DNA of 41,993 bases from Streptomyces sp. IMTB 2501 (GCF_001953885.1 NZ_MQUS01000053.1:1-41993); one strand, 5' to 3'; positions 1 through 8,846 are shown, numbered from the stretch's first letter. A program made the numbers and translations. The notes: generated by a model not told the origin, from the letters alone.

Positions 1-39
1 TTCAAGCCACCCACACCACACCAACTACGAACCCCGGAA

Positions 40-621
40 TCACAAGGCGTCCGGCCAAGGGTTGATGCCGAGCGCGCGCAGGCGGGCTTCTTCCCTGCGA
101 TGCACGAACCTGGGACGGGTGACCCCGCTCAGGAATCCCTCGTTGAAGGGATACGGCTGTTCTGCACTGAAGATCCGAAGCAGCAACTCCGCCATGCCGC
201 AGTCGAACTCGATGAATGCCTCGCCGTCGAGACCGCCGGAGTCCCAGACAACGACCGGCCACTGATCGGGATCGCTGCCTCGGGTGGACCAGAAAAAGGC
301 ATCCCGATTGGCATCCTCCCCCCAGCAGATCAGACTCCCCGTTGCCGGCCAGGCCGGATACGGCGCCGAAACCTCCACCAGCCAGTCCTCGAATGGGACG
401 AACCAGGCGTCATAGGGCCCGTCACCCGGGGCGCCCTCGTTCTGGCGGGAGACGGCAAGGACGTCCTCAATCGCGCCTGATCCGTAGATGGACATGAAGT
501 CCCTGAAATCGGAGGGGAAATCGCAGCCCCATACCTCGCGCACCCGGCGCCAGTCGATGACCTCACCCGCACCGTCGTGCGGAGGCATCAGGGTCATCAG
601 CTTGCGGATGTTCTCGTTCAC
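40..621 (-). CDS. SUKH (SMI1/KNR4) domain protein
   Basis: This 193-aa protein has the SMI1/KNR4 (SUKH superfamily) pattern: an N-terminal helical part, then a 'DFPSDFRDFMSIYGSGAI' motif near residues 33-50 and a C-terminal part rich in W, D and G (ICWGEDANRDAFFW) that fits the SUKH fold. SUKH proteins are often immunity proteins against polymorphic or contact-dependent toxins; that role is inferred here. I chose the GTG at 621 because AGGAGG lies 4 nt upstream; a longer reading to 684 has no ribosome site. No toxin gene is visible next to it, so it is an orphan. It is transcribed away from the IS copy whose left end is 76 bp upstream. A second SUKH gene lies at 27199-27714. Confidence 0.75.
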   Translation of the reverse strand: MNENIRKLMTLMPPHDGAGEVIDWRRVREVWGCDFPSDFRDFMSIYGSGAIEDVLAVSRQNEGAPGDGPYDAWFVPFEDWLVEVSAPYPAWPATGSLICWGEDANRDAFFWSTRGSDPDQWPVVVWDSGGLDGEAFIEFDCGMAELLLRIFSAEQPYPFNEGFLSGVTRPRFVHRREEARLRALGINPWPDAL

Positions 622-697
622 TTCTCCTCCTGGATGCCGCGCAGGTTCACCTCTGCGTGGCATCCGGCTGGGCGGGTCCGGCACGTCCTACGACTAG

Positions 698-2359
698 CCT
701 CGCGGCTTCATGAAGCGGGCTGTCCGGCAGGCGGTCAGGAAAGCAGAAGGTGCCTCTGACCAGCGAGAATGAGGATTGTCGAGGTCCTTGTTCCCGCACC
801 AGCCGGAGGCACTTCCCACGTGAAGCACTCTATCGGGTCCTACCCCCCGTTTCCGCATCCAGGACGACGGCCGCCAGGCCGTCTCCCAGGCCGGGTCGGT
901 CCTGCTCGTCGAAACGGTCCGCAACACCGGTCTTGACCAGGCCATATCCCAGGCTCTGGCTCCGTGGCGCAAGCCGCGGGCCGTCCACGATCCAGGCAAG
1001 GCCCTGCTGGACGTCGCCTTGGCGGTCACACTAGGCGGGGACTGCCTCGCGAACGTCGCGATGCTGCGGTGTGAGCCGGCCGTCTTCGGTCCGGTCGCCT
1101 CCGACCCGACCATCTCCCGCCTGATCGACGCCCTCGCCGCCTCCGGCGAGAAGGGTCTGCAGGCCATCCGGTCCGCACGGTCCGAAGTCCGTGGCCGTGT
1201 CTGGTCGTTGGCTGGCGGCGTCGCCCCGGACGCCGACGGTCAGGTCGTCGTCGATCTCGACGGTGTCCTCGTGATCGCCCACACCGAGAAGGAGGACGCG
1301 GCCGCGACCTGGAAGAAGACCTACGGTCATCACCCCCTGATGGCCTTCCTCGACCATGGACCGGGCGGAACCGGTGAGCCTGTCGCCGCCCTCCTGCGGC
1401 CGGGAAACGCGGGCTCCAACACGGCAGCCGACCACATCACCACCGTCCAACTCGCCCTGGCCCAATTGCCGAAGCACTACCGGAGAGGGCGGCAGACCCT
1501 GATCCGCACCGACTCCGCGGGCGGCACCCACGATTTCGTGTCCTGGCTCGCGCGACGAGGACGATGGCTTTCCTACTCGGTCGGCATGGTCATCACCCAA
1601 GCGATCCACGAACACGTGCTGAAGGACCCCGCCTCGGCCTGGACCCCGGCCGTTGAGACCGACAGTGAGGCCCGTGACGGGGCCTGGGTCGCCGAGCTCA
1701 CTGGCAAGCTCCTGGACCGCTGGCCCAAGGGCATGCGACTGATCGCCCGAAAAGAACGGCCCCATCCTGGCACCCAGTTGAGGATCATGGACGCGGACGG
1801 CATGCGGATCACGTGCTTCGCGACCAACACCCCTGACCGGCCGATCGCCGCTCTCGAGCTCCGTCACCGGCTGCGGGCCCGGGCCGAGGACCGGATCAGG
1901 GCCACCCGGGCCACCGGCCTGCGTAACCTGCCACTCCACACAGCAGCCCAGAACAAGGTCTGGCTGGAGATCATCCAGATCGCCCTCGACCTGCTGGCCT
2001 GGATGCCCATGCTTGCCATCACCGGCAAGGCCCGGCTCTGGGAACCCCACCGCCTGCGATTCCGCCTGTTCTCCGCAGCCGCTCAGCTCGTCACCACCGC
2101 CCGACGCAGGATTCTCCGCCTCACCCAGCACTGGCCCTGGACCGGCGAGATCACCGCCGCACTCGAACGGCTCGCGCTCCTGGCCACCCCCGGCTGATCA
2201 GCAAACTTCCACCGTCCCGACGACAACATCACCCGCCCCGGGCAGTGGAACCCGGCGCCCACCCGACACGACAGCCGGGCCCTCAACCTGCCCACCATCA
2301 ACTCTGGGAACCGAAAGGGCCCGTCGGCTCCGTCGGCGAGCCCTCGCGAAAGATCGAGG
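698..2359 (+). mobile_element. IS1380-family insertion sequence
   Basis: A 1,662-bp element bounded by imperfect inverted ends that begin CCTCG on both sides (698-713 against the reverse complement of 2344-2359, about 10 of 16 matching). CTAG stands directly outside each end (694-697 and 2360-2363), which fits a 4-bp target duplication. It carries one transposase gene of the IS1380 family, broken by a frameshift. About 160 bp after the transposase stop are non-coding element sequence. The right copy of CTAG supplies the TAG stop codon of the lipoprotein gene that follows. Length, single gene and 4-bp duplication fit IS1380; the ends themselves are only moderately similar. Confidence 0.8.
820..2197 (+). 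pseudogene. IS1380 transposase, frameshifted near start
   Basis: The product is the DDE transposase of IS1380 elements. The first catalytic Asp is in VVVDLDGVLV, the second in LIRTDSAGG, followed by the family's long basic C-terminal half ending in LALLATPG. Translation from GTG 820 (GGAGG 10 nt upstream) reads VKHSIGSYP and then needs one base fewer in the run of six C at 843-848 to continue as RFRIQDDGRQAVSQAG. The downstream frame has a TGA at 821-823 and cannot start upstream by itself. Without the shift, only an internal start near 1019 would give a 392-aa protein lacking about 65 N-terminal residues. One extra C is the simplest explanation, so this copy is probably inactive unless the run is a sequencing error or a slippage site. 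Confidence 0.8.
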
Positions 2360-2950
2360 CTAGGCCTTGTATTCGTTCCGCTCGACGCTCTCGATGGTGA
2401 TGTGCGGGTGCGCGGGAGGCGTGTGACCGGGGTCGCTTACCGTCAGCTCAGTGGGCCACGAGGTCCCGGGAAACAGGCCGACGACGTCCATCGAGGCGCT
2501 GGCCGTTGCGTCGAAACCGCCCGGACCCGTGATCCGAATGCGGAATCGGTAGAACGCGCGCTTCCGACCGCTGTTGACCACCTCTACGAGGACCGTCAGC
2601 CCACCCTTGTCCCGGCGGGCCGCGTAAACGGTCACGTCTCCTTGCCGAATGACCGGCGTTCCGAAGTGCTCGCTGCCTTTGCCAATGCCGGTCCCGGCCG
2701 GCGACGGAGTGATGGTGGTGCCGGGCGGTGCGGCCTGCCTGCGCTCCCTTTCCGCTTTCTGCATAGCCGCCTCTGTGCTGTCAGCCCCTGCAGTGCCAGC
2801 TGACGGGGTGGCAGCAGCCGACGACGAGGACCGGACGGCCGTGGCGCCCGACCGATGGCTCTCCTGGGCATGCCCGCACGCAGCGGTCGTTGCTCCGGCA
2901 GCGACGATCAGGACAAGGAGCCGACGGGACGCCGGCGTACGCAGGGGCAT
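2360..2950 (-). CDS. Putative secreted lipoprotein
   Basis: The N-terminus is basic then hydrophobic (RRLLVLIVAAGATTAAC) and ends in a lipobox-like TTAAC-G, so the protein is probably lipid-anchored outside the membrane. A Ser/Ala/Thr-rich linker follows, then a compact beta-rich domain (VTVYAARRDKGGLTVLVEV and GPGGFDATASAS) resembling DUF4352-type immunoglobulin-like domains, which is only a suggestion. I favour ATG 2950, with GAGG 9 nt upstream, over ATG 2956. It lies 38 bp after the secreted-protein gene 2989-3543 on the same strand, so the two are likely co-transcribed. Its stop codon TAG lies inside the CTAG target duplication of the IS1380 copy, so the insertion left the protein intact. 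Function unknown. Confidence 0.65.
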   Translation of the reverse strand: MPLRTPASRRLLVLIVAAGATTAACGHAQESHRSGATAVRSSSSAAATPSAGTAGADSTEAAMQKAERERRQAAPPGTTITPSPAGTGIGKGSEHFGTPVIRQGDVTVYAARRDKGGLTVLVEVVNSGRKRAFYRFRIRITGPGGFDATASASMDVVGLFPGTSWPTELTVSDPGHTPPAHPHITIESVERNEYKA

Positions 2951-2988
2951 GAACATCTACCTCGGAGAAAGAGAGGGGTGGGTGATGG

Positions 2989-3543
2989 TCAGTCGCAGGC
3001 AGCAACGTCGGTTTGCCGGTCGATGATCGCGATGTCGCCCTCCCACATCAGTGCGTTCACCTCGGCACAGCGGGGTTGGAAGTCTGGATCGTTGCTCTCG
3101 TACTTGACCGGACCCGCGTAGTCGAAGAACGAGCCCTCATCGACCTTGCACGTGGTCCAGCACAGCTTCAGCTTCATGTGCTTCTTGACCCCAAGGTTGT
3201 TGTCGAACAGGGCGCATGCCCCCGACATTGCCGGCGTCATGGATTCCTTGAAGTACGTGAACAGGGTTCCGAACCGGCGCGAATCCGGAAGGGGGTCCAC
3301 AAATGACAGCCTGTATCCGCTTCCGCACAACAAGCCGCCGGCCTGTACCGCTGCAGGATTGGCCGCCGCGAGGGCATGCGCCCGCGGATCACGCGCCGCG
3401 CTCGGTGAAAACTCCACGTTGGTGCCAGGCACCTTCTCAGGAACGGGCTTCGAGTCCTGGGCCAGAGCTTGTGGAGCTGTCAGGACCGAAGAGACGAAAG
3501 CTGCGGCTGCGGACACGGCAAGAGCAGGCAGCCACTTGCGCAT
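2989..3543 (-). CDS. Secreted cysteine-containing protein
   Basis: A 184-aa protein with a clear Sec signal peptide (MRKWLPALAVSAAAAF..., cleavage probably after ALA near residue 28). The mature part carries six cysteines (LLCGSGY, GACALF, LCWTTC, PRCAEV, VAACD), suggesting disulfides outside the cell. No catalytic motif is recognised. GGGGGA lies about 9 nt before the ATG. It is first in a probable two-gene operon with the lipoprotein 2360-2950, so the pair may act together at the cell surface. Family unknown to me. Confidence 0.6.
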   Translation of the reverse strand: MRKWLPALAVSAAAAFVSSVLTAPQALAQDSKPVPEKVPGTNVEFSPSAARDPRAHALAAANPAAVQAGGLLCGSGYRLSFVDPLPDSRRFGTLFTYFKESMTPAMSGACALFDNNLGVKKHMKLKLCWTTCKVDEGSFFDYAGPVKYESNDPDFQPRCAEVNALMWEGDIAIIDRQTDVAACD

Positions 3544-3549
3544 AGCGTC

Positions 3550-4017
3550 ATTCCCCCATGTTGAAGACGCAAAGGGGCCTCGCCCGTGGCGGCACGAGCG
3601 TCATTGCGGTCCCCGTTGTGCTGAGCGTGCGTTGGTCGTCCACTCCCGTCCCGTCCGGATGATACGGGCTGGCAGTTCCCCAACTGACCGAGAGCGGACC
3701 GTCACTCTATGCCCACAGGCAGCAGCAGACGCAAGAACATAAGCCCCGACATGGCGAAGAGACGACGCCTGCAGAGAGGTAAGCGGAATCGGAGGGACAC
3801 CATGTGCCCCATACGTTCGGCTATAGAAACGGAGCGCACAGGGCACGCGCGAACCATGGCAGAAATCCGCACCACCGCTTGCACTCTGGATGAGCCGAAA
3901 TGCTGCAATCACTGCGAGTCTCCGCCAACCTGACGTCGCAGGTCAAAGGGCTGGTGTGGCTGGTGCTCCGGGTGCTCGCGCTGGTCGTGGGCAGCAGTCT
4001 GCGGAGTAGATCGTCTG
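3550..4017. other. Non-coding stretch, no supported gene
   Basis: About 470 bp between the secreted-protein gene and the transposase debris. Short open frames on both strands have no ribosome site, biased codon use or family resemblance. A 42-residue hydrophobic frame at 3900-4028 (+) is possible but unsupported. The promoter of the 2989-3543 gene should lie in the first 100 bp, but no clear -35/-10 pair stands out. Confidence 0.5.
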
Positions 4018-4153
4018 TCAGCGGTTGACTTCGAGGTTCATCAGGACATGTAAGGCGTGCAGGCGGGCCAAGCGGTGGTTGTGGCGGGCGGCGATGTCGT
4101 GGGTCCGGCCGGACCGGGCGGCGGAGATCCAGATCAGGCGCCTCTCGCGTAGT
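4018..4153 (-). pseudogene. DDE transposase fragment (IS5-like)
   Basis: Read on the minus strand, this short piece gives LRERRLIWISAARSGRTHDIAARH, which closely resembles the internal segment of HARBI/DDE_Tnp_4-type IS5-family transposases of Streptomyces (consensus KRRLIWISAARPGRTHDITAARHDH). It then runs to a TGA at 4018-4020 after LMNLEVNR. Both ends of the gene are missing. It is debris next to a second, oppositely oriented transposase fragment. Confidence 0.55.
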
Positions 4154-4170
4154 GCCTGGACCACCGCGGC

Positions 4171-4302
4171 CGTGCCAAACTCAAGGCATACGAGGCCGTC
4201 GCGAGGCGCTTCGACAAACGTGGTTCCGTCGCCCTCCGCACGGGCACCGTCGCATCCCTGGTCATCTGGCTCCCGTTCGTGATCGCCCGGGGAGGCTCTC
4301 TA
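4171..4302 (+). pseudogene. IS5-family transposase C-terminal fragment
   Basis: The plus-strand frame RAKLKAYEAVARRFDKRGSV...VASLVIWL matches the C-terminal signature of IS5-group transposases (ERCF..LK..R.VATRYDKR followed by a hydrophobic ASLVIWL helix). Nothing upstream continues the frame, and it runs into the 3' end of the gene 4300-5118. It is a truncated remnant whose other parts are absent. Confidence 0.55.
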
Positions 4303-5118
4303 GCTCCTCATGCTCTGCGTAATTCGCAGGAACTCGGCGTCAGTCATGGACGGGTCGTCGGTCCAGACGGTGATGGTGTACCCGTTCTGCGTCCACACTG
4401 CCGTCCACGACGGGTCTGACGTCTTCTGAAGCCGGCCAGCATGACCGGCGAAGGACATCGGAGTCCCCTCTGTGGGTGTGGTCTCACCAGCGTCCGCCGT
4501 GATACTCAGGGCGCCGACCTGCCCCCCCTTGCCCGGTTTGCGTTCATAGGTGTAGGTCCACGTGGCTTTGCTGCTCACCGGGTTCGGCAGCCCCAGGGGG
4601 TTATTGGGGCCGATGGTCTTATCTGCAGGCGCGAAGCCGGACGGCAGATATCGAGGGTAGGGGAAGTGAGTGTCGTCGAAGGTAATGATGCCATCGCCGG
4701 TGACACCGTCGGTGATTTTCCTGTCGCCCACGGGCTTGTCGAGGGAGGTGCTGATCAGGCCGCCATGCGGGTTGTGGCACGAGTCACTGGACCGACGCTG
4801 ACCATGCCATTTGCGCTTTTCTGTCAGCGCGATGCCGTGGTCAGACTCGTGAGCTTGGAGATCGGGCTTGTTCTCGCAGTCCATCCAGGATGTGACGGTG
4901 GTGAGGGTGCGCCCGTGGTTGCTTATGAATACGTCGCTGTTTACAGGCCCGTCGTCGGTGTGCACTCTGTCCAGAGCCATCCAGCCGGTCACGGCTGCCG
5001 CTAGACAGATCAACCCGGCACCGGCCCAGATGATCCAGCGGAAACGGCGGGGGTTCTTCAAGGGCACGGTCGCGTACTCCGTAGTCTTCCGGCGGATGGC
5101 TGACGCCAAGCCTGCCAT
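4300..5118 (-). CDS. Single-pass membrane-anchored protein, unknown function
   Basis: A 272-aa protein with a short basic cytoplasmic N-terminus (RRKTTEYATVPLKNPRRFRW), one transmembrane helix at about residues 29-51 (IIWAGAGLICLAAAVTGWM) and a large outside domain. That domain is rich in T, G and W and has two cysteines (MDCENK, SDSCHNP). Near the C-terminus TAVWTQNGYTITVWT looks like a beta-hairpin repeat. No enzyme motif is seen. It follows the secreted protease 5174-6658 on the same strand, but a strong terminator at 5141-5167 separates them, so it should have its own promoter. No strong ribosome site precedes the ATG. I do not recognise the family. Confidence 0.6.
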   Translation of the reverse strand: MAGLASAIRRKTTEYATVPLKNPRRFRWIIWAGAGLICLAAAVTGWMALDRVHTDDGPVNSDVFISNHGRTLTTVTSWMDCENKPDLQAHESDHGIALTEKRKWHGQRRSSDSCHNPHGGLISTSLDKPVGDRKITDGVTGDGIITFDDTHFPYPRYLPSGFAPADKTIGPNNPLGLPNPVSSKATWTYTYERKPGKGGQVGALSITADAGETTPTEGTPMSFAGHAGRLQKTSDPSWTAVWTQNGYTITVWTDDPSMTDAEFLRITQSMRS

Positions 5119-5140
5119 GGCGGAACCGAAGAGAAATAGA

Positions 5141-5167
5141 GGCGGGGGGCGTGCTGGGCCCCCCGCC
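5141..5167 (-). terminator. Rho-independent terminator of the protease gene
   Basis: A perfect 10-bp stem GGCGGGGGGC / GCCCCCCGCC closes a 7-nt loop, followed on the minus strand by TCTATTTCTCTT. It starts 7 bp after the stop codon of the protease 5174-6658. Confidence 0.85.
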
Positions 5168-5173
5168 GTGATG

Positions 5174-6658
5174 TCAACTGGTGACGAGGGTCCAGTTCAT
5201 GTCCTGGAGCGTCTGGTAGATCGGCACGTAGTAGAGACCCTTGAAGCACCACGGCGTGCGCTGCCAGCCATCCGTCACGGTGCTGGAGGTTTCATCTGAC
5301 GGGCAGGTAACCGTGGTATCGAAGGCAGTAAGTGTTCCGCGTGCCTCGTCGGTCGTGAAGTTGTTCGCGCCGGCGAAGACAGGGGCGCCGCTGTCGCCGT
5401 TGACTCCTGCGATGCCGTCCGGTGTCAGCGAGGTGGCGTACGCGAGGTCGGTGATTGGCCGCAATACACCGTTGGCGCCAGTGGCTGGGACGTCAGTCTG
5501 TGCGATCTTGATGTTGCAGTGGACACCGCCGTTGGCGCCGTCCTCGCACACGTAGTCACCAACGTTGTTGTGGCCCCAGCCGCCGACCGGCTTCGCGTAG
5601 TAGTCGAACCGCATCGCTGTCCCGTCGTACAGGGCGCCGCTGAGCTGGGGCTTCGGCAGGTCGATTCCCTGGACGTCATCGCTCATGGAGATCGCGAGGC
5701 CGTCACTTGAGCCGACGGCGTCGCCACCCAGATAAGTTCGCCAAAGGCCGTCGTTCCCGTTGCAGTGGGCGGCGGTGGTCAGCATGTTCACCCCCTTGTA
5801 GTTCTTGACGCCGAAGCCACTGGAGCAGATACCGCCGGTGGGATTCTTCAGCCCGGAACCTCCGGTCCAGGGGGCGGCGTCATGCTGCCTGTTGAGCCCC
5901 CCCACCCTGGGGCTTGCTGGGGCAGCACGCCTGGCCGGGGTCGTGGGGGTTGTGGCATCTGCGGGCGGAGCCTTGTAACTCGCGGCGGTGTTGATGCCCG
6001 TCAGTCGGTCGGTGAGGGCCTTGACCTCGCGCGAACGGTCCTTGCGGGCAGCTGGCGCGAGGTGATCCCTTGGGGCGGCCGTACCCGGACCGGAGGCATC
6101 GGCATAAGTGATGTCGAGGCCACTGCCGTCCACGGCCCCGCCGAGGCTGGTGATGCGGATGGGGGTGGATACGCCAGCCACGCGCAGATTCACGGGCTTC
6201 CCGCCGCGCAGGAGCTTGTTGCGGGCCGTGTGCAGATCGGCCTTGGAGTAGCGGGCCGGAAGGACCGAAGCGGTCACGCCCTTGGGCAGGTGAGCAAGGA
6301 TGCGCTGCACACGCTGCGGCGGGGAGCCCTTCCAGTGCAGGCGCAGGCTGTTGTGGTCGGGGTCGACTTCGATCTCGGTGAAGCCGGGAATCCTGGCCCG
6401 GTCCGATTCGGAGAGCCCTTCAGTGATCTGCCCGGCGATCTTGTCGAGCACTTCCTGCTTCTTCTCGAGCGCGATGATGCGCGGATCCGTGACAGGGCGG
6501 CCCTTCCCGGCGACGGCTGCCGCCTTTGCCGCCGCGCTGGCGGGCGCTTGGGGCGACGCGCCCGCGGCGGGGGAAGCGATGAAGGGGAGGGAGAGGGCCA
6601 GCGCCGCGACGGGGATGGCTGTCACTGCCCGACTGCGGCTTCTGCCAGTGTCCTTCAC
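5174..6658 (-). CDS. Secreted trypsin-like (S1) serine protease
   Basis: A 494-aa preproprotein. Signal peptide at about residues 1-33 (AVTAIPVAALALSLPFIASPAAGA), then a long pro-region of about 230 residues, then a chymotrypsin-fold domain. The catalytic His is in TTAAHC; the Ser is in GVNGDSGAPVF. The Asp probably lies in the segment between DGLAISMSDD and GIDL. Cysteines pair around GGICSSGFG/AAHC and VCEDGANGGVHC, and a C-terminal pair occurs in VTCPSDE and PWCFKG. The overall design is that of large Streptomyces S1 peptidases released after pro-region removal. The start is GTG 6658 with TGAGG 5 nt upstream. A strong terminator follows it. It stands alone as a transcription unit. Confidence 0.85.
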   Translation of the reverse strand: MKDTGRSRSRAVTAIPVAALALSLPFIASPAAGASPQAPASAAAKAAAVAGKGRPVTDPRIIALEKKQEVLDKIAGQITEGLSESDRARIPGFTEIEVDPDHNSLRLHWKGSPPQRVQRILAHLPKGVTASVLPARYSKADLHTARNKLLRGGKPVNLRVAGVSTPIRITSLGGAVDGSGLDITYADASGPGTAAPRDHLAPAARKDRSREVKALTDRLTGINTAASYKAPPADATTPTTPARRAAPASPRVGGLNRQHDAAPWTGGSGLKNPTGGICSSGFGVKNYKGVNMLTTAAHCNGNDGLWRTYLGGDAVGSSDGLAISMSDDVQGIDLPKPQLSGALYDGTAMRFDYYAKPVGGWGHNNVGDYVCEDGANGGVHCNIKIAQTDVPATGANGVLRPITDLAYATSLTPDGIAGVNGDSGAPVFAGANNFTTDEARGTLTAFDTTVTCPSDETSSTVTDGWQRTPWCFKGLYYVPIYQTLQDMNWTLVTS

Positions 6659-6695
6659 AAGACCTCATTTCCTCAGTTGCGCAATTGTCATGATC

Positions 6696-6725
6696 AAGCT
6701 AGTTCGGTTGTGATCTTGGAAGCAA
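6696..6725 (-). promoter_or_regulatory. Possible promoter of the S1 protease
   Basis: On the minus strand TTGCTT (6725-6720) and TAGCTT (6701-6696) are 18 bp apart and lie about 40 bp before the GTG start, in a locally AT-richer stretch. It is a weak sigma-70-type match. Between it and the gene is an 8-codon frame MTIAQLRK (ATG 6691) that could be a leader peptide or chance. Confidence 0.3.
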
Positions 6726-6824
6726 GGTGAAATTGAGGCAGGTGCGGTGTAGATCGTCTGACGGAGCCGGACGGTTCGCTGGTTCCAGCTCGTTGGGGCG
6801 GGGCTGCCATCTACGATCCGGTGC

Positions 6825-7278
6825 GTGGATCCCGAGCTGCTGGAACGGATCGCCGCGCGGCGCGCGGAACTGGATGAACTCGAAGAACGGTTGGCCAAGC
6901 AGCTGGCAGAGGTGCGGGCCGAGCGGGACGAACTCGCTGTCGCCGAGCGGGTCCTTGAGCGGGTGAGCGAACAGCTTGCCGATGAACGAGTCTCGGTCGC
7001 CCCGTCGCCGGGGCAGGTGGGCGGCCGGGCGGTGATGCTGATCCCGCACCGCACGCCGGACATGGAGGAGACCCTGCTCCCGCTGGACTACCAGCGCATC
7101 CTCGCTGCCCGTGCGGCAGGCCGCCGGACCAGTCATGGCCCGTCAAGTCGGCGAGATACTGGGAGTCGACGTCACCTTGCGGGCCAAGCTGGAGCCGCTG
7201 CGCGGCAGGTTGGTCAGACTCGTCGACCGCGGCTTGCTGCGCAAACTGCCCGACGGCCGCTTCGCCACCCGCCTGTGA
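6825..7278 (+). pseudogene. Coiled-coil / winged-helix-like protein, frameshifted
   Basis: Residues 1-50 from GTG 6825 are a charged coiled coil (ARRAELDELEERLAKQLAEV, then RAERDELAVAERVLERV). A central part follows (GGRAVMLIPHRTPDMEETLLPLDYQRILAA). After the three C at 7108-7110 the frame must shift by one base to continue VRQAAGPVMARQVGEILGV, then LEPLRGRLVRLVDRGLLRKL and RFATRL, with a TGA at 7276-7278. The restored C-terminus looks like a small winged-helix domain. Restored length is about 150 aa, matching a protein I recall as common in Streptomyces genomes, of unknown function. The shift equals one extra C. Confidence 0.65.
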
Positions 7279-7681
7279 CCGGGGACGCTATCTCCCGCAG
7301 TCGTGTGCCGTAGGCGTAACCACAGTGCCTTCGGCAGCCGTTGGATTTGTGTGACGAACACCAAAGGTACGCCGTGAAACGCGAGTTGTTCGAGTGGCGG
7401 TGAAGGGACGCTACCGCCGCCCTGTCGCAGCAGGGCGGTTGAAGCTGAGGGCAGCCCGACCCGGGAGGCCGGCGAGTGGGGACCGGGGCCGGCGGCACCA
7501 GGGCACGGCAGATGACCGTCATGACCGGCTCGACGTCGTCGCCCGGCCCGGTCTTGGCGACAAATGGGCTGGTGTCGGCTCAGGTGGGGCCAGGCGGGTG
7601 GTGGGCCGCGTTTCAGGCCAGGGAGCGGCGCGGCGGCCCTCCAGAGCGGCCGGGCCCGCGCGAGCCCGGCCGCCTGATGGT
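7279..7681. other. Intergenic region with one hairpin
   Basis: No supported gene. The only clear structure is at 7417-7438: CCGCCCTG and CAGGGCGG pair perfectly across a 6-nt loop, a candidate terminator downstream of the coiled-coil pseudogene or of genes on the other strand. A minus-strand piece reading SPFVAKTGPGDDVEPVMTVI around 7510-7570 looks protein-like but has stops around it, so it may be another gene relic. Confidence 0.4.
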
Positions 7682-7781
7682 TCAGGCCCGGATGAGCAGG
7701 AGAAGGCGCCGGTGGGCCTTCGTCTTCACGTCGTCGTCGGCCCCTTCGAGAGCGGCGGTGGCGCGCGATCTCCTCGGTCAT
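7682..7781 (-). pseudogene. Small gene remnant, frameshifted
   Basis: ATG 7781 overlaps the stop of the upstream remnant as ATGA, a typical operon join. The first codons read MTEEIA. After dropping one base near 7761-7764 the frame continues ATAALEGADDDVKTKAHRRL and LLLIRA before TGA at 7682-7684. The restored product is about 32 aa with credible coding character. Without correction the frame runs on into nonsense. Function unknown. Confidence 0.45.
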
Positions 7782-8041
7782 CGTCTGGCCGGGGCGTCGG
7801 GCGCGACGTGGTAGAGGTAGCCGGTGATGGCTCGCTCTGCGGCGTAGGCGGTGCGGCCGACCCTCCCAGACGCGGTGCGGAACAGGTCGTCGAGGGCGCT
7901 GCGCCGGACGGCGCGGTTGGTCCGAGTCCGCTTGGAGGCGTATGTGGTGATGTGCCGGTGGTGGGACCAGGGACCGTATGGGGAGCAGGAGAAGGTCCGG
8001 ACGCGCCGACTACCCCAGGTCGCCTGTATCTTCTGGTCACT
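7778..8041 (-). pseudogene. Gene remnant lacking its start
   Basis: A minus-strand frame bounded upstream by TGA (8042-8044) reads RTFSCSPYGPWSHHRHITTY and then ends VGRTAYAAERAITGYLYHVA-PDAPARR. Codon use is strongly biased toward G/C at third positions, so it was a real gene, but no ATG, GTG or TTG start is available near the beginning. It overlaps the last codons of the membrane regulator 8037-8846. The family is unknown to me. Confidence 0.5.
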
Positions 8042-8846
8042 TCATCAGTGAGTCTGCGTTGACGGTTCGGGTCGTGCCGTTGCTGAGAGTGAGGGTGAGA
8101 GTGCCGGTCAGCAGGCCGTGAGGATCGCTGTCCGGCCACCAGGCGGTCCACCGGCCGTACGGCAGTGTGCGGATTTGCCGCACTGTGGCGTGGACGGTGC
8201 GTCCGTGGTCGCGCACGGTGATCTCCTTCACGCCGGAACCCATCGACCCGACCGCGTAATGAAACCGGGCCGAGCCGCTCCCCCGGGCTCCCTGCGCGTC
8301 CAGCGTGATGCCGTCCGCGGGTACCGCGACCGCCGGGCTGATGGCCATTGCCACGCCGGAGCCGTCCGATCCGGCCAGGCAGTACGCTGCGTGGCCGTGT
8401 CGCGTGACGATCATGGAGGCGATCGTTCCGCGGATGTCCACGTTACCGAGCTCACCTGGCCCTCCTTCCCCCGAAGCTCCCTTCGTCTCCCTGACGCACC
8501 AGACCAGAGAGGAGGAACCCGCGCTGCCTGCATCGTTCAAGTCGCTCGCAGTGTCGGTCCAGGTGGCCACTTCTGCTGCCGGTAGCGGCCCGGAGCCGCC
8601 CTGCCGGGGCGGATCAGCCGACACGGACAGCAGGACAGCACCCGCGGCGAGTGCGCCAGCCACCGTGAACGTCACGCGTCGCATGAACGGGCGGCGGAAC
8701 GCGGCGACGACTGAGCGGCTGGGCTGCTCCGTGTCGCTCAGGATGGTCCGCAGCAGCCGCTTCTCACGATCCAGGTCGGCGGCGGAGGGTTCGGTGCGCG
8801 GTGCGGCATCGAGCTCGGCGAGATGGGAAAAAGGGTCGCGCTTCAT
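8037..8846 (-). CDS. Membrane-anchored regulator of the ECF sigma factor
   Basis: A 269-aa protein. The N-terminal cytoplasmic part (MKRDPFSHLAELDAAPRTEP, then LDREKRLLRTILSD) precedes one transmembrane helix at about residues 55-73 (VTFTVAGALAAGAVLLSVSA) and a roughly 190-aa outside domain ending TLTLSNGTTRTVNADSLMK. This layout is common for Streptomyces proteins paired with ECF sigma factors, which may act as anti-sigma factors; no zinc ZAS motif (HxxxCxxC) is present. The start at 8846 has AGGAG 5 nt upstream; the frame continues open upstream only because it overlaps the sigma gene. It lies 11 bp after the sigma factor stop and is surely co-transcribed with it. Confidence 0.65.
   Translation of the reverse strand: MKRDPFSHLAELDAAPRTEPSAADLDREKRLLRTILSDTEQPSRSVVAAFRRPFMRRVTFTVAGALAAGAVLLSVSADPPRQGGSGPLPAAEVATWTDTASDLNDAGSAGSSSLVWCVRETKGASGEGGPGELGNVDIRGTIASMIVTRHGHAAYCLAGSDGSGVAMAISPAVAVPADGITLDAQGARGSGSARFHYAVGSMGSGVKEITVRDHGRTVHATVRQIRTLPYGRWTAWWPDSDPHGLLTGTLTLTLSNGTTRTVNADSLMK

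Noticed and set aside
1031..2131. A 366-residue minus-strand frame opposite the IS1380 transposase
   Set aside because: It is antisense to a recognised transposase and has no motif.
5765..6730. A 321-residue plus-strand frame opposite the S1 protease
   Set aside because: It is a shadow of the protease, whose catalytic motifs and signal peptide are clear.
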